DNA of 5,343 nucleotides. Source: Fusobacteriaceae bacterium (GTDB taxonomy: Bacteria > Fusobacteriota > Fusobacteriia > Fusobacteriales > Fusobacteriaceae). Location: positions 1 to 5,343 of the forward strand of contig CAAFPW010000075.1 in assembly GCA_900764925.1 (NCBI GenBank). The letters run 5' to 3'. The notes under the pieces were generated by a model that was not told the origin of the DNA, did not search any database, and saw only the letters and a list, made by a program, of their open reading frames with translations. Every line of letters begins with the position of its first letter. The stretch's first letter is position 1. Below, one piece after another: positions 1-5,271 of the stretch. Made by a program: the position numbers and the translations under genes.

Positions 1-69
1 CCCGTAGGGGAATCGAACCCCTGTTTCCAGAGTGAAAATCTGATGTCCTTACCACTGAACGAACGGGGC
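1..69 (-). tRNA. tRNA-Glu (anticodon UUC), 3' end cut by the window
   Basis: On the minus strand this folds as a glutamate tRNA. The 5' acceptor strand GCCCCGT (63-69) pairs with the visible part of the 3' strand, ACGGG. The anticodon stem TCAGA/TCTGG encloses the loop TTTTCAC, giving anticodon TTC at 34-36. The T stem AGGGG/CCCCT carries the loop TTCGATT. The last two acceptor bases, the discriminator and any CCA lie beyond position 1. It follows tRNA-Thr by only 3 nt, so the two are clearly cut from one precursor transcribed from the promoter at 206-234. Confidence 0.97.
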
Positions 70-72
70 ATC

Positions 73-148
<76 letters not shown>

Positions 149-162
149 ATCTTTTATTGCTT

Positions 163-197
163 TCAGCGTTTTACGTTTTTCTTTCGTGTCCCGCTGA
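163..197 (-). other. hairpin in the leader of the Thr-Glu tRNA transcript
   Basis: Between the predicted start (about 199) and tRNA-Thr (148), the transcript can pair TCAGCG (192-197) with CGCTGA (163-168). A further ACG/CGT pairing sits inside. The leader is G/C-richer than the AT-rich DNA around it. It could help 5' processing or protect the precursor; the sequence does not show which. The stem is short with a long loop, so stability is only moderate. Confidence 0.4.
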
Positions 198-205
198 CAG
201 ATATA

Positions 206-234
206 ATATTACCATATTAATCAAAAACTGTCAA
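206..234 (-). promoter_or_regulatory. strong sigma-70 promoter for the Thr-Glu tRNA operon
   Basis: The minus strand has a perfect -35 box TTGACA (229-234), a 17-bp spacer, and the -10 box TAATAT (206-211) preceded by TGG, which makes an extended -10. An A-rich tract lies immediately upstream of the -35, as in UP elements. Predicted start is near 199, followed by a G/C-rich CAGCGGG segment like the discriminators of stable-RNA promoters. No other promoter-like sequence lies between the radical SAM gene and the tRNAs. Confidence 0.85.
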
Positions 235-276
235 CAACTTTTTTTAAATTTTTTTCAGTTTTTTATAACCACCACT

Positions 277-301
277 AAAACCCTTTATAATTCAAGGTTT
301 T
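277..301 (-). terminator. weak candidate terminator after the radical SAM gene
   Basis: About 30 nt past the radical SAM stop codon the minus strand can pair AAAACCTT (294-301) with AAGGGTTTT (277-285), with one bulged G and an 8-nt loop. There is no proper U-tract beyond the stem's own Ts, so this is a poor intrinsic terminator. The rest of the 149-332 gap holds AT-rich DNA and the tRNA promoter; I see no gene in it. Confidence 0.3.
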
Positions 302-332
302 TTACATATTAAAAAAATCTTTTTTATTCTTT

Positions 333-1175
333 TTATTTATCATTTTCAAAATTATAAATTTTTTTCATCTCTTTTTCTGTATAAATTCTTTTCTCTTTCA
401 TATTTTTTATCAGTTCACTATTCATTTTTATTTTGTTATCCACTTCTTTCATCTCATTTATAATCTCTACATTTTTTATTCCAAAATGTTCATACTCCTC
501 TTTTACTCTTTTTAATGTCTCTTGACTAGCCGGTTTTACCCAACTTTCTGTTCCTGGCCTATCCAAACTATTTATTTGTAATTTAGTGAATTTTAAGTTT
601 TTTAAAAATTTAGACATTTTTTCAGTATGTTCAATCGAATCATTTAACCCTTCTATTATAAATGTTTCAATAAATATATCCCCACTATATTTTTCGCTTA
701 AATTTCTCAATCCTCCCATCACTTGTGAAACATCACTCTCTACTGAAGGTCTATTTATTTTTTTAAATATCATATTATCCACACTATTCAATGTTGGAAT
801 TATCAAATCAGCTTTTTTCAATTCCTCTACCACTTTGCCATCATCTAATAACAAGCTATTTGTTATCACACAAACTTTTACATCTGTATATTCTTTTATC
901 CAATCAATAATATCTCCAATATCTTTGCTTAAAGTCGGTTCTCCACTTCCTGAAAAAGTTATATAATCTGGCTTGATCTTTTTCAAAACCTCTGCAATCT
1001 CCTCTTTTATCTCTTCAGGATTTTTAAATCTTTCTCTTTTTAATGTCAACTGTTTAGTCGCACCACACTCACAAAAAATACAATTCATATTACAACTTTT
1101 TGGAGTAACTAAATCCACTCCCAATGAAACTCCTAATCTTCTTGAAGGTACTGGTCCAAATACATGTTTAAACAT
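333..1175 (-). CDS. radical SAM protein, COG0731 (TYW1-like) family
   Basis: A 280-residue radical SAM enzyme. It would bind a [4Fe-4S] cluster and S-adenosylmethionine and act through a 5'-deoxyadenosyl radical; the substrate is unknown. The N-terminus reads GPVPSRRLGVSLGVDL (7-22), a signature of the COG0731 group. The cluster motif is CNMNCIFC, with Cys28, Cys32 and Cys35 (CX3CX2C), and Cys37 follows. GSGEPT at 76-81 is the SAM-binding GGEP-like motif. There is no flavodoxin domain and no added C-terminal cluster domain. I start at the ATG at 1173-1175 because GGGAGGAG lies 4 nt upstream; an in-frame upstream ATG at 1194-1196 would add 7 residues but has no such site. The start overlaps the end of yvcK by 8 nt, so translation is probably coupled. 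Databases may call such proteins wyosine synthetase-like, but that function is unlikely here (see findings). Confidence 0.93.
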   Translation of the reverse strand: MFKHVFGPVPSRRLGVSLGVDLVTPKSCNMNCIFCECGATKQLTLKRERFKNPEEIKEEIAEVLKKIKPDYITFSGSGEPTLSKDIGDIIDWIKEYTDVKVCVITNSLLLDDGKVVEELKKADLIIPTLNSVDNMIFKKINRPSVESDVSQVMGGLRNLSEKYSGDIFIETFIIEGLNDSIEHTEKMSKFLKNLKFTKLQINSLDRPGTESWVKPASQETLKRVKEEYEHFGIKNVEIINEMKEVDNKIKMNSELIKNMKEKRIYTEKEMKKIYNFENDK

Positions 1176-2139
1176 AAAACTCCTCCCATTTATCAATTAA
1201 AGAATACAAGGTTGCCGCTAATTTATAAGGATGATGTCTTACCATTCCCTTTGAATCAATTTCCAAAATATCTCTATCTTTAACTTTTATTCCTCTCTTT
1301 TTTATCTTCTCTTTATCTATTAACACTCTATCACTATTTTGTTTTCTATATCTTTCCAATATCTCCTCTGGAATCTCTCTAGTATCAACAATCACTTCAT
1401 CTATTATCCTATTACCAATAACATCACAGATAGCTTCTATATGATCATCAGCACTATATCCTTGAGTTTCTCCTGGTTGTTGCATAGCATTACATACATA
1501 TACTACCTTTCCTTTTGTTTTTTTCAAACTTTCTTTTATTCCTTGCAACAAAAGATTAGGTATTAAACTCGTATATAAACTACCTATTCCAAAAACTATT
1601 AGATCAGCTTCCTCTAAAGCTTGTAAATTTTTTATTGGTGCTTTTTTTTCTTCCATATAAAAAACTTTTTTTATTTTCTCATTGGAGTGAGGAATTTTAG
1701 ATTCCCCTTCTATAATTTTTCCACTCTCTGTTTCTGCAAAAAGAACTACATTATCCAAAGTCGCTGGTAATATCTTAGCTTTAATATTGAAAAGTTTTCT
1801 AAGTCTATCCACAGCATCTCCAATATTTCCTGTAATCTCATTCATCGCCATAATCAACAGATTCCCTAAAGGATGAGCTCCTATAGAACTATCCTCTTTA
1901 AATCTATATTGAAATACATCTTCTATAATTGGTTCTACATCACTTAAAGCTATCAAAACATTTCTCAAATCTCCTGGTGGTGGTGAATCAAACTCTTTTC
2001 TTAAGGCTCCACTACTTCCTCCATCATCTGCTACTGATACAATAGCTGTAAGATCTACAGGAAGATATTTTAACCCTCTCAACACTACAGATATACCACT
2101 TCCTCCACCTATAACTACTACTTTTGGTTTCTTATTCAT
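1168..2139 (-). CDS. yvcK: YvcK/GlmR family protein (gluconeogenesis factor, CofD-like fold)
   Basis: A 323-residue cytoplasmic protein of the YvcK family, close to the length of the Bacillus subtilis protein (about 317). Family members bind UDP-GlcNAc and support amino-sugar and peptidoglycan precursor supply, in B. subtilis by stimulating GlmS; they are needed for growth on gluconeogenic carbon. The fold is that of CofD (2-phospho-L-lactate transferase), but CofD activity is not expected. Visible motifs are the N-terminal Rossmann loop IGGGSG (10-15), VADDGGSSG (36-44), PPGDLRN (54-60), HPLGNLL (89-95), FGIGSLYTS (183-191) and NAMQQPGETQGY (217-228). The ATG at 2137-2139 is preceded by AGGAGGAG at good spacing. 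A promoter candidate lies at 2174-2202. The usual rapZ and whiA neighbours are absent; instead the stop overlaps the radical SAM start by 8 nt. Confidence 0.95.
   Translation of the reverse strand: MNKKPKVVVIGGGSGISVVLRGLKYLPVDLTAIVSVADDGGSSGALRKEFDSPPPGDLRNVLIALSDVEPIIEDVFQYRFKEDSSIGAHPLGNLLIMAMNEITGNIGDAVDRLRKLFNIKAKILPATLDNVVLFAETESGKIIEGESKIPHSNEKIKKVFYMEEKKAPIKNLQALEEADLIVFGIGSLYTSLIPNLLLQGIKESLKKTKGKVVYVCNAMQQPGETQGYSADDHIEAICDVIGNRIIDEVIVDTREIPEEILERYRKQNSDRVLIDKEKIKKRGIKVKDRDILEIDSKGMVRHHPYKLAATLYSLIDKWEEFYV
1180..1187 (-). promoter_or_regulatory. ribosome-binding site of the radical SAM gene, inside yvcK
   Basis: GGGAGGAG on the minus strand, 4 nt before the ATG at 1175. It lies within the last yvcK codons (those for Trp-Glu-Glu before the C-terminal Phe-Tyr-Val). 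It fixes the radical SAM start and supports translational coupling. Confidence 0.85.
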
Positions 2140-2173
2140 AATGCTCCTCCTAGTTGTTTTCCCCCTCTTTTAC

Positions 2174-2202
2174 ATTATCCCTCGAAAATAGTAAAAAATC
2201 AA
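2174..2202 (-). promoter_or_regulatory. candidate promoter of the yvcK-radical SAM unit
   Basis: On the minus strand, -35 TTGATT (2197-2202; 4 of 6 consensus) and -10 GATAAT (2174-2179; 5 of 6) are separated by 17 bp. Predicted start is near 2167, about 28 nt before the yvcK ATG. It lies immediately downstream of the aldolase terminator, where a new promoter is expected. Confidence 0.6.
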
Positions 2203-2204
2203 GT

Positions 2205-2235
2205 AAAGAAAAAGTCCCCAGAATTCTCTAGGGAC
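2205..2235 (-). terminator. intrinsic terminator of the aldolase gene
   Basis: About 20 nt past the stop codon, the minus strand forms a 9-bp stem (2214-2235) pairing GTCCCTAGA with TCTGGGGAC, one pair being G-U, around a GAAT loop. TTTTTC follows directly. It separates the aldolase transcript from yvcK. Confidence 0.9.
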
Positions 2236-2255
2236 CTATTATCAACTTTATTTTA

Positions 2256-3173
2256 TTATAAATATTTAGCTTCTGTATCTCTTATTAATTTAGCTACAGC
2301 TTCTACTTTTGGCATATCCTCTTCTACAAGATTAGCTAATGGAGCACGTACTCCTCCAATTTCTATATTATGGTTAATTTTTAAAGTAGCTTTGATTACT
2401 CCATACATATTTCCTTTACAAGAACATAGAGCTGTGATTATATCATTTACATCATATTGAATAGCACGAGCTGTTTCATAATCTCCTTTTTCAAAACACT
2501 CTAAAGCTTTAAGGAATAATTTAGGCATTGCACCATAAGTTCCTCCTATTCCTCCCTCTGCTCCTATCATAAATCCACCTATAAATTGCTCATCTGGACC
2601 ATTGAATACTATTGTATCTTTTCCTCCAATAGCTTTAAATGTTTGGATATCTTGAATAGGCATAGAAGAGTTTTTAACTCCAATTACTCTAGGATTTTTT
2701 AACATTTCTTTATATAGAGATGGTGTTAATGCTACTCCAGCTAATTGTGGAATGTTATAAATTACGAAATCTGTGTTAGGTGCTGCACTTGAAATATCGT
2801 TCCAATATTTAGCAATTGCATGCTCAGGTAAACGGAAGTAAATAGGTGGTATAGCAGCTATTGCATCTACTCCTAAACTTTCAGCATGAGCAGCTAATTC
2901 CATACTATCAGCAGTATTGTTACAAGCTACGTGAGCTATTACTGTTAATTTTCCTTGAGCTTCTTTCATAATAGTTTCTAAAACTACTTTTCTCTCTTCT
3001 TTACCTTGATAGATACACTCTCCAGAAGATCCTCCTACGTATACTCCTTTAACTCCTGCTTCAATAAAGTATCTAGTTAAAGCTTTAACTCCTTCAACAC
3101 TTATATTTCCATCTTTGTCATAACAAGCATAGAATGCTGGAATTACTCCATGATATTTTTCTAAATTTCTCAT
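2256..3173 (-). CDS. N-acetylneuraminate lyase-type aldolase (DapA/NanA family)
   Basis: A 305-residue TIM-barrel class I aldolase of the DapA/NanA superfamily, usual length. The likely reaction is reversible cleavage of N-acetylneuraminate to N-acetylmannosamine and pyruvate through a Schiff base. Visible residues are GGSSGE (47-52) for the pyruvate carboxylate, Tyr139 in YNIPQLAG (139-146), and the Schiff-base lysine Lys167 in GVKNSS. NGPDE (191-195) matches the NGYDE motif whose Asp and Glu contact the sialic-acid side chain. It is not dihydrodipicolinate synthase: the arginine of the synthase motif YNVPxRTG is Leu144 here. Three pocket positions differ from classical NanA (see findings), so a related 2-keto-3-deoxy sugar acid remains possible. 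AAGGAG lies 8 nt before the ATG. It is transcribed alone, with no sialic-acid kinase, epimerase or transporter in the window. The promoter is overlapped by an operator, so it is probably repressed without its inducer. Confidence 0.88.
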   Translation of the reverse strand: MRNLEKYHGVIPAFYACYDKDGNISVEGVKALTRYFIEAGVKGVYVGGSSGECIYQGKEERKVVLETIMKEAQGKLTVIAHVACNNTADSMELAAHAESLGVDAIAAIPPIYFRLPEHAIAKYWNDISSAAPNTDFVIYNIPQLAGVALTPSLYKEMLKNPRVIGVKNSSMPIQDIQTFKAIGGKDTIVFNGPDEQFIGGFMIGAEGGIGGTYGAMPKLFLKALECFEKGDYETARAIQYDVNDIITALCSCKGNMYGVIKATLKINHNIEIGGVRAPLANLVEEDMPKVEAVAKLIRDTEAKYL

Positions 3174-3249
3174 TTAAAACACTCCTTTTTCTCTAAATTT
3201 TAACCCATCTTACGAAATCAAGGTCTTTATTTAATGTTTTATATTGATT

Positions 3250-3267
3250 AATGTTCACGAGAACATT
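3250..3267. promoter_or_regulatory. 18-bp palindromic operator at the aldolase promoter
   Basis: AATGTTCACGAGAACATT is a palindrome with 8 of 9 pairs matched and a central CG. It overlaps the last three bases of the -10 box and the predicted start site (about 3258), a position where a bound dimer would block RNA polymerase. The even-length, CG-centred form resembles LacI-family operators, but GntR-family sites cannot be excluded. No regulator gene lies in the window. Confidence 0.75.
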
Positions 3268-3293
3268 GTACTAAATATAAAACAATTTGTCAA
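3265..3293 (-). promoter_or_regulatory. near-consensus sigma-70 promoter of the aldolase gene
   Basis: On the minus strand, a perfect -35 TTGACA (3288-3293), a 17-bp spacer and -10 TACAAT (3265-3270; 5 of 6). Predicted start is near 3258, leaving a leader of roughly 85 nt before the ATG in which I see no riboswitch-like fold. Such strength fits a promoter held down by the overlapping operator. Confidence 0.85.
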
Positions 3294-3303
3294 TATAAAA
3301 TTC

Positions 3304-3320
3304 AAAAAAGTTGCTTTTTT
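3304..3320. repeat. A6G/CT6 inverted repeat upstream of the aldolase -35
   Basis: AAAAAAG and CTTTTTT are perfect complements around TTG. They lie about 46 to 62 bp upstream of the predicted start, where UP elements or bent A-tract DNA boost promoters. As RNA it would be a feeble hairpin, so a terminator role is less likely. Confidence 0.4.
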
Positions 3321-3344
3321 CATTTTAAAATCCCATTTTTAGGT

Positions 3345-3376
3345 AAAATAAAAAGCCATTGCAATTTGCAACAGCT
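3345..3376 (-). terminator. intrinsic terminator of the reductase-flavoprotein unit
   Basis: Just past the flavoprotein stop, the minus strand pairs AGCTGTTGCA with TGCAATGGCT (3354-3376): 10 pairs, two of them G-U, with an AAT loop. TTTTATTTT follows. Read on the plus strand the two G-U pairs become C/A mismatches, so it is built for minus-strand transcription. Confidence 0.88.
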
Positions 3377-3385
3377 TTTTTTATC

Positions 3386-3931
3386 CTATTTAATATTTTT
3401 CCAAAGCTCTTTTAGTTCTTTGACTGCTAATTCATTTTTTAGTAAATCATCTTTCTCATAAGCTGAATATCCTTTATCTATCACTAAATCCCAACCTATA
3501 AAATTGCATATACACTTAAATTGTCTACTTATTAATTCGTACTCTTCATCTTCTAATCCATCTGCTCCAATAGCAATAATTCCAACTTGCTTATACTTTT
3601 TCTCTCTTTCAAATTTTTTCATATATATTCTATCTAGTACCAATTTTATTTGAGCAGAGATTCCCCACCAATAAATTGGTGAAGCAAAAACCACTACATC
3701 TGCTTCTGCTATTTTATCTGCTAAAAGTTGCCCATCATCCTTTTGATTTACACATTTTCCTACATTAGTAACACAGTAATCACAAGCAACACATCCAGCA
3801 ACCTTATACTTAGCTACCTCTATAACCTCTATCTCTGCTTTTAAGTTTTCTTTTATTCCTTGAGCAATCAACTCAACTGCTGTATGAGTATTACCTTTTC
3901 TTGGACTTCCATTTAATAATAAAACTTTCAT
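3386..3931 (-). CDS. flavodoxin-like NAD(P)H-dependent FMN oxidoreductase with CX2CX2CX6C motif
   Basis: A 181-residue soluble flavoprotein of the NADPH-dependent FMN reductase / iron-sulfur flavoprotein-like family. LLLNGSPRKGNT near the N-terminus is the FMN phosphate-binding loop, and FASPIYWWGISAQIKLVLDR in mid-protein is the second FMN-contact segment, typical of the family. Between them, CVACDYCVTNVGKC follows the compact CX2CX2CX6C spacing that holds a [4Fe-4S] cluster in archaeal Isf; many bacterial relatives have similar cysteines without proof of a cluster. The natural substrate is unknown; quinone, nitro-compound or disulfide reduction are options. I choose the ATG at 3931 over an upstream in-frame GTG at 3943, because GGGAG lies 5 nt before the ATG and overlaps that GTG. 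It follows the aldo/keto reductase by 38 nt with no terminator between, and has its own terminator. Confidence 0.9.
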   Translation of the reverse strand: MKVLLLNGSPRKGNTHTAVELIAQGIKENLKAEIEVIEVAKYKVAGCVACDYCVTNVGKCVNQKDDGQLLADKIAEADVVVFASPIYWWGISAQIKLVLDRIYMKKFEREKKYKQVGIIAIGADGLEDEEYELISRQFKCICNFIGWDLVIDKGYSAYEKDDLLKNELAVKELKELWKNIK

Positions 3932-3936
3932 AATTT

Positions 3937-3941
3937 CTCCC
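3937..3941 (-). promoter_or_regulatory. ribosome-binding site that decides the flavoprotein start
   Basis: GGGAG on the minus strand, 5 nt from the ATG at 3929-3931. The alternative GTG codon at 3941-3943 shares bases with this site and has only AAAGG directly against it, too close to work. Confidence 0.7.
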
Positions 3942-3969
3942 ACCTTTCAAAATATTTTCCTAATATATT

Positions 3970-4950
3970 TTACCACAACTTATGAACATTTTCTCTTATA
4001 TATTTATCATAAATTTTTTCTACCTCTCTCATCTGTTCAGAAGATAAAGCCGGAATCTTACTTGCTTCAATATTATTTATAACCTGTTCTTTTCTACTAG
4101 CTCCAGGAATAACTGTACTTATAGCTTCATGCATAAGTATCCAACGCAAAGCTATTGGAGCCAAGTTTTCAGTTTGAAATACTCTTTTTAACTCAGCAAC
4201 TGCTTTCAATCCAGTTTCATAGTCCACTCCCGAAAAAGTCTCTCCTTTATCAAAAAATTCCCCATTACGATTATATGATCTATGATCTCCCTTACCAAAA
4301 ATTGTATTTTCATTAAATTTTCCAGTTAATAACCCACTTGCCAAAGGAACTCTTGCTATAACTCCAATATCATTTTCCAATGTCTTTTTAAAAAGTTCAT
4401 CTAAAGGTTTTAAACGAAACATATTAAATATAACTTCAATAGCTGCAATATTATACTCCATAGCTTGTAATCCTTCACTTACCTTTTCAATACTCACTCC
4501 ATAGTTTGCTATTTTTCCTTTAGCTTTAATTCTATCCAAAGCTGAAAATACTTCATCTTTTCTATAGACAGAAGTAGGTGGACAGTGTAGAAGTACCATA
4601 TCTAATCTTTCCACTCCCAATCTTTTTAAGCTTCCATCTATAAACCTTTCAATATTTTCTCCATTATATCCCTCATCTATATGAGGATTCAATCCTCTTC
4701 CACACTTAGTGGTGATATATAGTTTATCTTTTTTATCCTTTATAAACTTACCTATCATCTCTTCACTTTTTCCATCATTATATATATCGGCTGTATCTAT
4801 GAAATTAATACCATTTTCATATGCTGTATTCAATATATTTAAGGCCTCTATCTCATCAAAGTTATCTCCCCACTTTCCACCTAATTGCCAAGTTCCTAAT
4901 CCTATCTCTGATACTATAGCGCCTGTTTTTCCGAATTTTCTCTTCTCCAT
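3970..4950 (-). CDS. aldo/keto reductase
   Basis: A 326-residue cytoplasmic NAD(P)H-dependent aldo/keto reductase with a TIM barrel, normal length for the family. It would reduce an aldehyde or ketone (or oxidise the alcohol); the substrate cannot be read from sequence. The catalytic tetrad is complete: Asp52 and Tyr57 in FIDTADIY (50-57), Lys82 in TTKCGRG, and His122 in LLHCPP. RVPLASGLLTGKF (200-212) and VIPGASRKEQVINN (280-293) are the cofactor-binding segments near the C-terminal half; the Arg-Lys/Glu-Gln pattern suits NADP(H). The ATG at 4948-4950 follows AGGAGG by 6 nt. It is the first gene of a two-gene unit with the flavoprotein. A promoter with a perfect -10 lies at 4981-5009, and two small palindromes lie upstream of it. 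The resemblance is to the yeast/bacterial oxidoreductases of general stress or sugar metabolism, not to a characterised member. Confidence 0.94.
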   Translation of the reverse strand: MEKRKFGKTGAIVSEIGLGTWQLGGKWGDNFDEIEALNILNTAYENGINFIDTADIYNDGKSEEMIGKFIKDKKDKLYITTKCGRGLNPHIDEGYNGENIERFIDGSLKRLGVERLDMVLLHCPPTSVYRKDEVFSALDRIKAKGKIANYGVSIEKVSEGLQAMEYNIAAIEVIFNMFRLKPLDELFKKTLENDIGVIARVPLASGLLTGKFNENTIFGKGDHRSYNRNGEFFDKGETFSGVDYETGLKAVAELKRVFQTENLAPIALRWILMHEAISTVIPGASRKEQVINNIEASKIPALSSEQMREVEKIYDKYIRENVHKLW

Positions 4951-4980
4951 AATCTTCCTCCTAGCTTCAATATATTTTCT

Positions 4981-5009
4981 ATTATATTTTCTCTGGTTAA
5001 AAAAAGCAA
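4981..5009 (-). promoter_or_regulatory. promoter of the aldo/keto reductase-flavoprotein unit
   Basis: On the minus strand, a perfect -10 TATAAT (4981-4986), a 17-bp spacer and a weak -35 TTGCTT (5004-5009; 3 of 6). Predicted start is near 4974, about 24 nt before the ATG. A weak -35 with a perfect -10 is common in promoters that need an activator. Confidence 0.65.
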
Positions 5010-5021
5010 GAAGGCACTTTT

Positions 5022-5049
5022 TTGTTACAAAGTGAAGTTTAGGTAACCT
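5022..5049. promoter_or_regulatory. two small palindromes upstream of the reductase promoter
   Basis: TTGTTACAA (5022-5030) and AGGTAACCT (5041-5049) are each perfect 4-bp dyads about one base. Their centres are 19 bp apart, and their outer GTTAC (5024-5028) and GTAAC (5043-5047) together form a larger dyad. CACTTT (5015-5020) and AAAGTG (5029-5034) add another 6-bp inverted repeat. All lie upstream of the -35, at about -41 to -75. The position suits an activator or a redox-responsive regulator of HxlR/MarR type, but the regulator identity is a guess. Confidence 0.4.
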
Positions 5050-5057
5050 TTAAATAA

Positions 5058-5084
5058 TGAAAAAAACAACTCTTTCGAGTTGTT
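5058..5084 (-). terminator. intrinsic terminator of the Asp-Phe-Cys tRNA operon
   Basis: Nine nt past the encoded CCA of tRNA-Cys, the minus strand forms a perfect 8-bp stem, AACAACTC with GAGTTGTT (5065-5084), around the stable tetraloop GAAA. The T-run (7 Ts) begins in the last stem bases. It isolates the tRNA operon from the reductase unit. Confidence 0.92.
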
Positions 5085-5093
5085 ATTTACATA

Positions 5094-5168
5094 TGGAGGC
5101 GACGACCAGATTTGAACTGGTGAATGGAGATTTTGCAGACCTCTGCCTTACCGCTTGGCGACGTCGCC
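5094..5168 (-). tRNA. tRNA-Cys (anticodon GCA), complete with encoded CCA
   Basis: A 75-nt cloverleaf on the minus strand. The acceptor GGCGACG pairs with CGTCGCC; discriminator T and CCA (5094-5096) follow. Discriminator U73 is the cysteine-tRNA identity base. The anticodon stem GAGGT/ATCTC holds the loop CTGCAAA, giving anticodon GCA at 5134-5136. The T loop is TTCAAAT. It is the last gene of the Asp-Phe-Cys cluster, 19 nt after tRNA-Phe. Confidence 0.98.
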
Positions 5169-5187
5169 ATATTTAATTGTTAGTCAG

Positions 5188-5263
5188 TGGTGCCCAAAGG
5201 CGGAATCGAACCACCGACACGGGGATTTTCAGTCCCCTGCTCTACCGACTGAGCTATCTGGGC
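5188..5263 (-). tRNA. tRNA-Phe (anticodon GAA), complete with encoded CCA
   Basis: A 76-nt cloverleaf on the minus strand. The acceptor GCCCAGA pairs with TTTGGGC with one G-U pair; discriminator A and CCA (5188-5190) follow. The anticodon stem GGGGA/TCCCC holds the loop CTGAAAA, so the anticodon is GAA (5228-5230) and position 37 is A, the bacterial type. It lies 8 nt after tRNA-Asp. Confidence 0.98.
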
Positions 5264-5271
5264 AAGAATAA

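Noticed and set aside
1173..1196. Longer radical SAM start at 1196 (7 extra residues)
   Set aside because: The downstream ATG at 1175 has GGGAGGAG at ideal spacing, and the conserved family start is the FGPVPSRRLG segment that follows it directly.
586..1200. Two open plus-strand frames (126 and 75 codons) inside the radical SAM gene
   Set aside because: Both are antisense shadows of a well-supported gene. Their products are low-complexity, rich in Phe, Ile and Ser as expected from reversed AT-rich codons, and lack start signals.
1339..1566. Open plus-strand frame antisense to yvcK
   Set aside because: The hydrophobic, Ser/Tyr/Phe-rich product is the usual mirror of an AT-rich minus-strand gene; yvcK motifs prove the other strand is coding.
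2256..3173. Dihydrodipicolinate synthase (DapA) for lysine synthesis
   Set aside because: The arginine that binds the aspartate semialdehyde carboxylate in DapA (YNVPxRTG) is Leu144 here, and the NGPDE motif follows the sialic-acid lyase pattern.
3250..3267. SOS (LexA) box reading of the aldolase operator
   Set aside because: Gram-positive-type LexA boxes read GAAC-N4-GTTC; here the half-sites are in the opposite order, GTTC-N4-GAAC, and the gene is not a repair gene.
4709..5035. Open plus-strand frame of 108 codons with membrane-like segments, antisense to the reductase start
   Set aside because: It overlaps the reductase N-terminus, its promoter and its upstream palindromes. The apparent membrane helices come from the composition of the opposite strand, and no ribosome-binding site precedes it.
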